A DNA stretch of 16,040 bases from Sulfurimonas sp. (lineage in GTDB: Bacteria > Campylobacterota > Campylobacteria > Campylobacterales > Sulfurimonadaceae). This document shows, piece after piece, positions 1-7,185 of the stretch (position 1 is the first letter of the stretch; every line of letters starts with the position of its first letter). The translations under genes and the position numbers were made by a program. The DNA lies in contig JAQIBW010000010.1 of NCBI GenBank assembly GCA_027858865.1, positions 1-16,040 of the forward strand, read 5' to 3'. Under the pieces are notes generated by a model, which was given only the letters and a program-made list of their open reading frames with translations, was not told where the DNA came from and made no database searches.

Positions 1-1092
1 ACCATACAGTCTCTTTTAGTAAAGTATGAAGATAGAGACAACTTTCCCTTTGGAGTTGTTTTGATAGATGAAGCTTCTATGATTAACTCCTCTTTATTTG
101 CAAGACTTATGGCAAAAGTTCATAGAGATGCTATTGTTATAGTAGTTGGAGATGATGCACAGCTTCCTCCAATTGGTGCGGGAAATGTTTTGAGTGATGT
201 ACTTACTTTGGAGTTAGCACCGATTGTTAAACTTACAAAGATTTACAGACAGAGTGAAGACCAAGCCATAACTCTTATAGCTAATGATATTCGTAAAGGT
301 ATAGTTCCTGCGTACAAAGAGACTTATGAAGATTTTGAGTTTATAGATATCAGCATCCAGAACTATTACGCCATAAAAAATCAGCTCTCAACACAGGAGC
401 AACAAGAACTTCGAGAGGGCAATGCTCAAGCGATAGTTACAGAGATAGTTCACAAGGTTGTTGAGTCTGTTGAGAAAGCCAGATACAGACTGAAGAACAA
501 GCAGATAAAAGAGTATCTAAATTACTTTCAAGTCATCACTCCGATGAAGGGTGGAACTTTAGGTTCAAACAATCTCAATATAGTTTTACAAGAGTACTTT
601 AACCCAAATCCTAAAAAGTGTGTCAAAAAAGGCGGAGGTGAATTTAGACTGATAGACAAGGTAGTTCACACCAAAAATGAGAACATGACCTCATGGAGCA
701 GTGATGGTTTTAAGATGGGTGAAGAGTCAAACCAGAGACGTATATTTAACGGTATGAGCGGACTACTTTTTAAGATAGAAGAAGATGATGAACAAGTGTT
801 CGTATTCTACCCAAATGAAGATGTGGTGGTAGTTTACGAGTATGAAGAGATAAAGTCGCATCTGATGCTGTCATACGCTCTAACTATACATAAAGTACAA
901 GGTATGGAGTACGATATAGTAGTCATCCCTATGACTTTCTCACACTTTATTATGCACAATACTAAGCTAATCTACACAGCTATAACACGAGCTAAACATA
1001 AGTGTATTCTCATCGGTGAGAGTGGTGCATTTGAGAGTGCTTGTAAAAAGTTTGAATCAACTAGAAGAGATACTGTATTATTAGAACTATAA
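1..1092 (+). CDS. RecD-like (RecD2-type) superfamily 1 DNA helicase, C-terminal part
   Basis: The 5' end lies outside the window; the frame is open from base 1 (first codon acc). The 363 visible residues hold helicase motifs II to VI of the RecD/TraA branch of superfamily 1. Motif II (Walker B) is LIDEAS at residues 21-26 and motif III is GDDAQLPPIGAGN at 50-62. A motif IV-like KLTKIYRQ follows at about 77-84. The UvrD_C_2-type end carries TIHKVQGMEYD (about 295-305) and YTAITRAK (325-332). The N-terminal Walker A lies upstream, out of view. RecD-type enzymes unwind DNA 5'-3'. No RecB or RecC is adjacent, which fits the stand-alone RecD2 form rather than a RecBCD subunit, but upstream genes cannot be seen. 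The gene ends in TAA at 1090-1092, with a separate promoter candidate before the next gene. Confidence 0.88.
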   Translation, partial: TIQSLLVKYEDRDNFPFGVVLIDEASMINSSLFARLMAKVHRDAIVIVVGDDAQLPPIGAGNVLSDVLTLELAPIVKLTKIYRQSEDQAITLIANDIRKGIVPAYKETYEDFEFIDISIQNYYAIKNQLSTQEQQELREGNAQAIVTEIVHKVVESVEKARYRLKNKQIKEYLNYFQVITPMKGGTLGSNNLNIVLQEYFNPNPKKCVKKGGGEFRLIDKVVHTKNENMTSWSSDGFKMGEESNQRRIFNGMSGLLFKIEEDDEQVFVFYPNEDVVVVYEYEEIKSHLMLSYALTIHKVQGMEYDIVVIPMTFSHFIMHNTKLIYTAITRAKHKCILIGESGAFESACKKFESTRRDTVLLEL

Positions 1093-1120
1093 CCAAAGCA
1101 ATATTTTATTTTCTTTAACA

Positions 1121-1126
1121 TATAAT
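1121..1126 (+). promoter_or_regulatory. -10 promoter element (TATAAT) for the epimerase/AmmeMemo/cupin operon
   Basis: A perfect TATAAT lies in the 64-base gap after the helicase gene. The start point would fall near 1133, leaving a short leader of about 24 bases that contains the AAAGGAG ribosome site at 1145-1151. No -35 hexamer is evident, which is normal for Campylobacterota housekeeping promoters. A second AT-rich match (tatatt, 1131-1136) is a weaker alternative. Confidence 0.5.
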
Positions 1127-1156
1127 CGTGTATATTGTTATGTTAAAGGAGTTGGC

Positions 1157-2029
1157 ATGTCAAACGGATACAGAGTTAAAATAGCCATTTGTGGTAAAAG
1201 TGGACTTGTTGGCTCAAAACTAGAAGAGATGTTTACATCTATTAAGAGTGAAGTAATCGGTATAAAAATCAGAGAAAATACAAAGATAGAAGAAATTGCA
1301 AAGGATATAAATAAGTGCGATGTCTTGATAAATCTAAGCGGTGCAACTATCTTAGCCAGATGGGATAAGGCTTATAAAAACCTACTCTACAACTCCAGAA
1401 TAAATACAACAAGAAAACTCGTAGATGCCATAGCCCTATGTAGTGAAAAACCAAAACTTTTCATATCAGCGTCTGCGGTTGGCATCTATGACTCGGAGGC
1501 TAAACATGATGATTATTCTACCGAGTATGCGGATGATTATTTATCCCATATTTGTAAAGATTGGGAAGCTGAGGCAAGAAGAGCAGAAGAGTATGGTGTT
1601 AGATGCGTTCAGAGTAGATTTGGCGTCATTTACGCCAAAGAGGGTGGAGCGATGCAAAAGATGTTGCCGCCTTTTAAAATGGGTGTCGGTGGAAAACTAG
1701 GTGAAGGACATCAGATAATATCATGGATTCACATAGATGATCTTGTACGTGCTTTTGCCTTTATAGTTAAAACACCTGAGTTAAATGGTCCTATAAACTT
1801 TACTACACCACATACCCTTTCAAATATAGAACAGACTAAAATACTAGGTGATGTACTTCATAGTCCAACTTTTTTAGGTGTTCCTGCATTTATGATAAAA
1901 CTGATATTTGGAGAGGGTTCAACTGTGCTATTGGACTCCAAAGATGTATATCCTAAAAAGCTTTTGGAAAGTGGTTTTGAGTTTAGATTTGACAGATTTG
2001 AAGATGCTCTTAGGGATGTAATTAGATGA
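1157..2029 (+). CDS. TIGR01777 family NAD(P)-binding epimerase-like protein (extended SDR, DUF1731 C-terminus)
   Basis: The start ATG at 1157 follows a strong AAAGGAG site at 1145-1151. The 290 residues match the length of TIGR01777/YfcH-type extended short-chain dehydrogenases. The dinucleotide-binding motif GxxGxxG is at residues 13-19 (GKSGLVG), then INLSGA at 58-63, SASAVGIY at 104-111, SWIHIDDLV at 189-197 and a DUF1731-type end from about 243 (VPAFMIKLIFGEG, later YPKKLLESGFEF). The protein is soluble with no signal peptide. The substrate is unknown for the whole family; the fold predicts NAD(P)-dependent chemistry on a nucleotide sugar or similar metabolite. It is first in a four-gene operon and its TGA (2027-2029) overlaps the ATG of the AMMECR1 gene, so the two are translationally coupled. 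The family call is secure, the reaction is not. Confidence 0.88.
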   Translation: MSNGYRVKIAICGKSGLVGSKLEEMFTSIKSEVIGIKIRENTKIEEIAKDINKCDVLINLSGATILARWDKAYKNLLYNSRINTTRKLVDAIALCSEKPKLFISASAVGIYDSEAKHDDYSTEYADDYLSHICKDWEAEARRAEEYGVRCVQSRFGVIYAKEGGAMQKMLPPFKMGVGGKLGEGHQIISWIHIDDLVRAFAFIVKTPELNGPINFTTPHTLSNIEQTKILGDVLHSPTFLGVPAFMIKLIFGEGSTVLLDSKDVYPKKLLESGFEFRFDRFEDALRDVIR

Positions 2030-2598
2030 TAGATACTATTTTATTACGCATTGCAAAAAGTGCAATACTAGGTAATTTTGATGATAAATACAAAATAGAT
2101 GAAGAGAGTCTTTTACGCGAGTATCCATTTTTAGCAAAAGACGGCGCTGCATTTGTGACTTTGAAATATGATAATAATTTACGCGGATGCATCGGTTCTA
2201 TAATTTCTCACAGAAGGCTGATAGATGATGTAGTGCATAACGCAATTTCGGCAGGTTTTTCTGACCCTAGATTCAGTGCTTTAGGCGAAAATGAACTCTC
2301 TCATCTAAATCTTGAAGTCTCTGTTTTAAGTGAACCGGTGATTTTAGAGTATGATGACTATGAAGACTTACTGAGAAAGGTTCAGCCAAATATTGACGGA
2401 CTTATTTTAAAACACGATAGATATCAAGGCACTTTTTTACCGCAGGTCTGGGAGCAGTTACCGACTACTAAAGAGTTTTTAGAACATCTTAGTATGAAAG
2501 CCGGAGCAAACCCATCCATATATAGTGAGCATCCAACTATTTACAGATATGGAGTTGAACACATAGAAGAAGAATTTGATAAGATTGAAAGCCTTTAA
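2026..2598 (+). CDS. AMMECR1-domain protein (AmmeMemoRadiSam system protein A)
   Basis: This 190-residue protein is an AMMECR1 domain almost from end to end. The diagnostic hexapeptide LRGCIG is at residues 52-57, followed by DPRF at 80-83, LEVSVLSEP at 96-104 and the conserved run FLPQVWEQLPTTKEFL at 137-152. The family is found in archaea, bacteria and humans, and its biochemical role is unknown; it is recurrently encoded with a Memo-like protein and a radical SAM enzyme. The invariant cysteine (C55) suggests a reactive or ligand-binding residue, which is inference. The start ATG at 2026 overlaps the preceding stop as ATGA. The gene ends in TAA at 2596-2598, and the Memo gene follows 11 bases later. 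No signal peptide or membrane segment is visible, so it is cytoplasmic. Confidence 0.93.
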   Translation: MIDTILLRIAKSAILGNFDDKYKIDEESLLREYPFLAKDGAAFVTLKYDNNLRGCIGSIISHRRLIDDVVHNAISAGFSDPRFSALGENELSHLNLEVSVLSEPVILEYDDYEDLLRKVQPNIDGLILKHDRYQGTFLPQVWEQLPTTKEFLEHLSMKAGANPSIYSEHPTIYRYGVEHIEEEFDKIESL

Positions 2599-2609
2599 AA
2601 GGAGAAGTT

Positions 2610-3395
2610 ATGAAAAGAAGCATTAGTGTAGCAGGTAGTTTTTACCCTGCAAGAGCAGTAGAGCTTGAGAGATATTTTGAACATTTCAACGCAGAATATG
2701 ATGAGAACTTTACACTGCCGGATGTAAAAAGCAGAGCTGTGATAGTTCCTCACGCCGGATATATTTACTCAGGATATACCGCAAATATAGCTTATAGAAT
2801 TTTAGAGCGAAGTGGTGTGAAAAAGTTTGTAATCATAGGACCTTCACATAGAGTTGGTTTTGAGGGGATTAGTCTTTGTGATTTTTCAAGTTACGAAACA
2901 CCATTTGGAGATATAGATGCACAAAATGATATAGCTCAAAAAATAAAAAATAAATTTTCACTGCCATGTTTTGCTGAGGCTCATCATGAACACAGCACTG
3001 AAGTTCAATTTCCCTTTATAAAACACTATTTCTTAGATGCAAAGATAGTTGAGCTAGTGTATAGCAGTGTAGATGCAGAGTATGTCTCCGAGATTATTGA
3101 TTTCGTTTTAGCTGAGAAAGATTGCGGAGTTATCATAAGCACTGATTTAAGTCATTTTTATGATCAAAAAGATGCTAATAGATTGGATGACATTTGCTTG
3201 GAAGCGGTAAAAAATTTAGACTTAAATTTACTTCATAGTGGCTGTGAAGCTTGCGGTATAACAGGAGTTGAAGCGATGATGTTAAGTGCTAAGAAACTTT
3301 CTTTAGTCTCGAATCTGCTTGATTACAGAACCAGTGCAGATGCAAGTGGAGATACGAGTAGGGTAGTCGGCTATATGAGTGCATGTTTCTCATGA
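2610..3395 (+). CDS. Memo-like protein (AmmeMemoRadiSam system protein B)
   Basis: A 261-residue Memo-family protein. Memo resembles class III extradiol dioxygenases, and human MEMO1 is reported to bind metal through two histidines and a cysteine. Equivalent residues are all present here: H48 in VPHAGYIYSG, H80 in GPSHRVGF, D179 and H182 in STDLSHFYD, and C215 in CEACGITGVEAM. The C-terminal RVVGYMSACF is also typical. The metal site therefore looks intact, but the substrate is unknown in any organism. The start ATG at 2610 has an AAAAGGAGAAG ribosome site that overlaps the preceding stop codon. The gene's own TGA (3393-3395) overlaps the likely ATG of the cupin gene. Being directly after AMMECR1 it forms the A-B pair of the AmmeMemoRadiSam system; the radical SAM member is not seen in this window. 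Confidence 0.93.
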   Translation: MKRSISVAGSFYPARAVELERYFEHFNAEYDENFTLPDVKSRAVIVPHAGYIYSGYTANIAYRILERSGVKKFVIIGPSHRVGFEGISLCDFSSYETPFGDIDAQNDIAQKIKNKFSLPCFAEAHHEHSTEVQFPFIKHYFLDAKIVELVYSSVDAEYVSEIIDFVLAEKDCGVIISTDLSHFYDQKDANRLDDICLEAVKNLDLNLLHSGCEACGITGVEAMMLSAKKLSLVSNLLDYRTSADASGDTSRVVGYMSACFS

Positions 3396-3718
3396 ATAAA
3401 ACAAATATTTTTTCTCAAATACCCTCTGAGATAAAAGAAGAGCTTTTTGAAGATATTTTCTCAAAAGAGGGTCTGAAAATAGAGCGAATAGTATCAAAAG
3501 GTCATACTACAGCGGAGTTTAAATGGTATAATCAAGAAAGTGATGAGTGGGTTATGGTACTAAAAGGTGAGGCTATCTTGGAGTTTGAAGATTCTGATAA
3601 TATAAAATTACAAGAGGGTGATTACCTAAACATACCCGCACACACAAAACATAGAGTCTCTTGGACCAAACCTGATTCAGAGACTGTTTGGCTGGCTATA
3701 CATTATGATAAAAGTTAA
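3392..3718 (+). CDS. small single-domain cupin protein
   Basis: A 108-residue protein covering one cupin barrel. Cupin motif 1 is represented by DEWVMVLKGEAILEFED (51-67) and motif 2 by GDYLNIPAHTKHRVSW (77-92). The usual HxH of motif 1 is absent; candidate metal ligands are H38, E52, H84 and H87, so metal binding is uncertain. I chose ATG 3392, which overlaps the Memo stop as ATGA, over an in-frame ATG at 3383 that would add three residues (MFL) and overlap Memo by 13 bases; neither has a strong Shine-Dalgarno, and translational coupling explains that. It is last in the operon, so it may serve the same unknown pathway as AMMECR1 and Memo. No specific substrate can be read from the sequence. 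Confidence 0.82.
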   Translation: MNKTNIFSQIPSEIKEELFEDIFSKEGLKIERIVSKGHTTAEFKWYNQESDEWVMVLKGEAILEFEDSDNIKLQEGDYLNIPAHTKHRVSWTKPDSETVWLAIHYDKS

Positions 3719-3744
3719 GTTAAAATAGTTGTAAAGGATTAGAA

Positions 3745-3777
3745 ATGGATGATGACAAAGCGAGTATAATCTTTTAA
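3745..3777 (+). CDS. possible 10-codon leader micro-ORF before the permease
   Basis: An ATG at 3745 is preceded by AAAGGA at 3733-3738 (six bases away) and reads MDDDKASIIF then TAA at 3775-3777. The final A of that stop is the first base of the permease ATG, giving TAATG, a classic termination-reinitiation junction. The permease itself has no Shine-Dalgarno at a normal distance. The competing reading is that the TATAAT inside this micro-ORF (3765-3770) is the promoter and the permease mRNA is leaderless, in which case the micro-ORF is not translated. Confidence 0.3.
   Translation: MDDDKASIIF
3765..3770 (+). promoter_or_regulatory. -10 element (TATAAT) six bases before the permease start codon
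   Basis: A perfect TATAAT ends exactly six bases before the ATG at 3777, so transcription would begin at or next to the A of the start codon. No -35 is visible. The same spacing recurs at 11819-11831, which supports a real, possibly leaderless, promoter arrangement. Confidence 0.45.
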
Positions 3778-5054
3778 TGTCACAAACATTAGGACTAGGC
3801 TTAAAAGAATTAATCGCCATAGGTGTAGGCGGTATGATTGGTGGCGGAATATTTTCCGTTATGGGATTAGCTGTTGGTATCACAGGCAATGCTACACCTA
3901 TTGCCTTTTTGTTAGGTGGTATACTCGCTCTTATAATGGGTTACTCTTATGTAAAGCTTGCAGTTGCCTTTCACAGTGATGGTGCCAGCTTTACTTATCT
4001 AGAATATGCTTTCCCTCATCATAAATTTATTGGTTCTATTACTGGTTGGATTGTTATACTCGGGTATATCGGGACTATGGCACTATATGCCTTTACTTTT
4101 GGTGCTTATGGTGCAGAACTCTTAGGTTCACATAACGAGATTGTAAGAAAAATGCTTTCCGTTGGAATAATTCTTATTTTCGTAATGATTAACCTTATCG
4201 GAACAAAAACTTTAGGTAAGACAGAAGATTTGATTGTATATGGAAAAATCATCTTACTAGGAATACTTGCATTTGCTGGAATGCAAAGTATAGAGGTTCA
4301 AAAACTTACTCCTGTATTTGATCAAGGTTTTATATCAGTGTTTATGGCAGCGGCACTTATATTTGTAGCCTTTGAAGGATTTCAGCTTATAACAAACGGA
4401 GTATGTGAAACAAATAATCCACGTAAAAATATTCCACGCGGTATTTATGGATCTATAGCAATTGTAACCATAATCTATGTTGTATTATCTGTTGTTTCTG
4501 TTGGCTCTCTATCTCACAATGAACTTATTGCAGCAAAAGAGTACGCACTGGCTGTTGCCGCCGAACCTTCTATGGGAAATGCCGGAAGAGTTCTAGTTAG
4601 CATAGCAGCTCTACTAGCAACAGCATCTGCTATAAATGCTACGATGTTTGGAGCATCAAGGATGATGGCTGATATGGCTACTGAGCATGAGATGCCTAAG
4701 GCATTTTCATTTCGTAATATTAAAACTGTTCCATGGATTGCTGTTATAACATTGGGAATATTGACACTGTTGCTTACATATTTTGGTGGATTAGAATTGA
4801 TTGCCTCATTCTCAAGTCTGACATTTTTACTTGTATCTTTTGCAGTTAATGTAGCTAATTACAGACTGCGTCACAAAACTATGGCTAATCCATACTATAT
4901 TGTCTTAGGAACGATTCTACTGCTATTTACAATCATTACACTGCTGTTTTATTTGTCACTGCACTCATTGCAAATACTTATCTGGATAGTAAGTATTTAT
5001 AGTATTATTATTTTATTAGAAGTAATTAATGGGTATTACTGGTCTAAGAAATAA
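3777..5054 (+). CDS. APC superfamily amino-acid permease
   Basis: A 425-residue integral membrane protein with about twelve hydrophobic segments. The first membrane helix carries the APC glycine motif GVGGMIGGGIF (residues 16-26), and KTLGKTEDLIVYGKIILLG and ETNNPRKNIPRGI later in the chain match conserved APC loops. Family members move amino acids or related amines, usually as proton symporters or antiporters; nothing visible fixes the substrate. It is a single-gene unit: the cupin gene ends 58 bases upstream and the next genes run convergently from 5069. Start ATG 3777 is the first in frame, gives the expected short N-terminus before helix 1, but has no ribosome site at a normal distance; see the micro-ORF and TATAAT entries. 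Family assignment is firm. Confidence 0.88.
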   Translation: MSQTLGLGLKELIAIGVGGMIGGGIFSVMGLAVGITGNATPIAFLLGGILALIMGYSYVKLAVAFHSDGASFTYLEYAFPHHKFIGSITGWIVILGYIGTMALYAFTFGAYGAELLGSHNEIVRKMLSVGIILIFVMINLIGTKTLGKTEDLIVYGKIILLGILAFAGMQSIEVQKLTPVFDQGFISVFMAAALIFVAFEGFQLITNGVCETNNPRKNIPRGIYGSIAIVTIIYVVLSVVSVGSLSHNELIAAKEYALAVAAEPSMGNAGRVLVSIAALLATASAINATMFGASRMMADMATEHEMPKAFSFRNIKTVPWIAVITLGILTLLLTYFGGLELIASFSSLTFLLVSFAVNVANYRLRHKTMANPYYIVLGTILLLFTIITLLFYLSLHSLQILIWIVSIYSIIILLEVINGYYWSKK

Positions 5055-5064
5055 TTTGATTTTT

Positions 5065-5083
5065 AGAACTATAGTTTCTTTTT
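5065..5083 (+). terminator. weak terminator candidate after the permease
   Basis: AGAA (5065-5068) and TTCT (5076-5079) can pair around CTATAGT and are followed by a run of T. The ten bases AACTATAGTT (5067-5076) are also a perfect palindrome. The stem is short and AT-rich and it overlaps the stop codon of the convergent exporter gene, so this is only a candidate. Confidence 0.22.
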
Positions 5084-6184
5084 AAATATCACAACACTTA
5101 AACTTACAAAGACAATTACAAAAGATACCAAGGCTAAATAATCATAAAACAAGTCAGATAATAAAGTATGTTTTATAAGTAATCCTCTTATGATTTCAAC
5201 GAAATATGTAAAAGGGATGATATAGCTAATAGGTCTGATATACTCAGGGATAGCTTCTAATGGAAATATAAATCCAGAGAGCAAGATAGATGGAACAATA
5301 ATAAATATTGCTATAAACATTGCTTGTTGCTGTGTTTGTGATATTAAGGATATTAGAAAACCTAAGGCTATCATAACTGATATATAGATAAATGCCAGTA
5401 AAAAAAGTGCTGTTTGAGAGTCTGGAAATGGAAGCTCAAACAAATACCATCCAACACCTAAGATAAGGTAAAAATCAAACATTGTAATAATAATATAAGG
5501 CACTATTTTTCCAATAACAAATGTCATTTTACTAATTGATGTAACGAAAAGTTGTTCAAGTGTATTTTTTTCTTTTTCCCTAACAACTGATATCCCAGTC
5601 AGTATCAGCGCTATCTGCATAATAAGTACACCGATTACTCCAGGTAAAAAGAACCATGTCTCCTTTTCCTCAGGATTAAAAAGTATTTCAGTATCCATAA
5701 TAAATGGTGTTTTAGCAATTACAACATTTGACTCATTTGCATCTAAAAAATACATCTGAGATGTTATATTTTCACTGGTTACAGTTTTAGAATTGTATTT
5801 CATAGCTGTAGTTAAAGACGGCATAGTTCCATCGACGTAGAAGGTAATATGCGGCTGACGATTTTCTACAAGTAGTGCTGAAAAATCAGATTTTATATGA
5901 AGACCAGCTTTAGCTCTGCCTGCACGAATCTCTTCTTTTAATGACTCTAAACTCTCAACTTCGTATAGATTAAAATAGCCATCATTTCCCAGCTCTGTAT
6001 CAATCAGCATAGTAAAAAAAGAACAATCTTCATCAAAATAAGCCATTTTCATATTTTCAGGCTCAAGTTTAAGAGCTAATCCAAAAAGTACTAACAGGAG
6101 TAAAGGCATCACTAAAATCAAAGCTATTAAACGTGGATCACGACGCAGTTGAAGGAACTCTTTTTTAATTATTGCCCACATCAT
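5069..6184 (-). CDS. ABC-2 type exporter permease
   Basis: The 371 residues follow the YhhJ/YbhS-type ABC-2 plan: one N-terminal membrane helix (about 17-38) after a short basic segment (KKEFLQLRRDPR), an extracytoplasmic domain of roughly 135 residues, then about five membrane helices from 180 onwards. The conserved ABC-2 loop REKEKNTLEQLFVTSI (202-217) with IGKIVPY (224-230) is clear. Such permeases homodimerise with a dedicated ATPase and export drugs, lipids or polymers; the substrate cannot be told. The ATG at 6184 overlaps the TGA of the ATPase gene (6181-6183), so the two are translationally coupled. The second codon is also ATG. There is no HlyD-type periplasmic adaptor or second permease beside it, unlike the YbhFSR/YhhJ loci. 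Confidence 0.88.
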   Translation of the reverse strand: MMWAIIKKEFLQLRRDPRLIALILVMPLLLLVLFGLALKLEPENMKMAYFDEDCSFFTMLIDTELGNDGYFNLYEVESLESLKEEIRAGRAKAGLHIKSDFSALLVENRQPHITFYVDGTMPSLTTAMKYNSKTVTSENITSQMYFLDANESNVVIAKTPFIMDTEILFNPEEKETWFFLPGVIGVLIMQIALILTGISVVREKEKNTLEQLFVTSISKMTFVIGKIVPYIIITMFDFYLILGVGWYLFELPFPDSQTALFLLAFIYISVMIALGFLISLISQTQQQAMFIAIFIIVPSILLSGFIFPLEAIPEYIRPISYIIPFTYFVEIIRGLLIKHTLLSDLFYDYLALVSFVIVFVSLSVVIFKKKL

Positions 6185-7077
6185 AAAGCCTTATCCTGAG
6201 TTAGTGCAATAAATACATCTTCAAGATCAAGTGTGCTTTGTTTTAGTTTTGATTTAACTTGCAGTTTGTCTTCTAAAATCTTTTGTATCGTCTCTATATC
6301 GCAGTCTGGTTTTATCATGATGCGAAGTTCATTTCCAAACTGATTAATTAACACTATACCTTCAATATCAGACAGGTATTGCATAGCTAATGGTGTATAA
6401 GAGAGGGTGATGCTAAAAAGACGAACACCGTTAAGAGAATCTTTAATAGTTGCAGGTGTTCCCTCTGCAACTATCTCCCCTTTTGCTAAAAATGCCAACT
6501 GATGACAACGCTCGGCTTCTTCCATATAGTGAGTAGTTACAAAGAGAGTTTTACCCTCCATACTTAAGGCATAAAAATCATCCCAAAGTAACTTTCTAGT
6601 AACAGGGTCAATCCCAGCGGTAGGTTCATCTAAAAATAGAACCAATGGATTGTGGGCTAATGCACAAACTAAAGCTAGTCTTCGTTTATAACCTCCAGAG
6701 AGTTCTCCTGCAGGTGTATCACGATATTGTTCAAGATTATAACGATTTAAAAGAGTATTTAGTCTAGTGGTATCAGTTACCCCATACATTTGAGCATAAA
6801 AAACTATATTTTCCCACACACTCAATTCTTCATATTGTCCAAAAGATTGAGAAACATATCCAAAAATATGTTTGGCTTCCTCAACAGGTTTATCATTGAT
6901 TTCTATAGTTCCAGAATCACTTTTTAAAATACCACAAAGCATACGAATAAGTGTTGTTTTACCAGCTCCATTAGGACCAAGCAGACCAAAGATAATCCCT
7001 TTAGGTATATCTAATGAAAGTTTATTTATTACAGATTTTTTAGCAATTTTTTTTACTATATTTTCTATTTTTATCAA
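6181..7077 (-). CDS. ABC-2 type exporter ATP-binding protein
   Basis: A 298-residue ABC ATPase. Walker A is GPNGAGKT at 34-41, the Q-loop glutamine Q77, signature LSGGY at 126-130, Walker B LVLFLDE at 145-151 and switch histidine H183. The CcmA-like order, the HYMEEAERC run and the roughly 100-residue C-terminal tail are typical of ATPases that serve ABC-2 exporters. The start is TTG at 7077 (bases 7075-7077 read caa on the plus strand); it is supported by an AAAGGAG ribosome site six bases upstream, and no ATG or GTG fits as well. It is first in a two-gene unit with the permease. The molybdate operon ends 103 bases upstream on the same strand, and a TATAAT near the modC stop may supply a separate promoter. 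Confidence 0.9.
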   Translation of the reverse strand: MIKIENIVKKIAKKSVINKLSLDIPKGIIFGLLGPNGAGKTTLIRMLCGILKSDSGTIEINDKPVEEAKHIFGYVSQSFGQYEELSVWENIVFYAQMYGVTDTTRLNTLLNRYNLEQYRDTPAGELSGGYKRRLALVCALAHNPLVLFLDEPTAGIDPVTRKLLWDDFYALSMEGKTLFVTTHYMEEAERCHQLAFLAKGEIVAEGTPATIKDSLNGVRLFSITLSYTPLAMQYLSDIEGIVLINQFGNELRIMIKPDCDIETIQKILEDKLQVKSKLKQSTLDLEDVFIALTQDKAL

Positions 7078-7179
7078 CTATATCTCCTTTACAAAGTAAA
7101 AGCCAATTAACTATATCTAATTTTTCCTCTATATTTGTTTTCAAAAAGTTTAATCTGATTTCTTGATTTTAGTGGCATC

Positions 7180-7185
7180 ATTATA
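7180..7185 (-). promoter_or_regulatory. possible -10 element (TATAAT) for the ABC exporter operon
   Basis: On the minus strand TATAAT overlaps the TAA stop of modC. Transcription from it would give a leader of about 95 bases before the TTG start. No strong terminator is visible between modC and the exporter, so read-through from the mod operon is also possible. Confidence 0.3.

Noticed and set aside
1..3718. Defence island or phage-defence operon led by the helicase
   Set aside because: The helicase shows ordinary RecD2-type motifs and is separated by its own gap and promoter from housekeeping-like AMMECR1/Memo genes; no nuclease, methylase, toxin or integrase is nearby.
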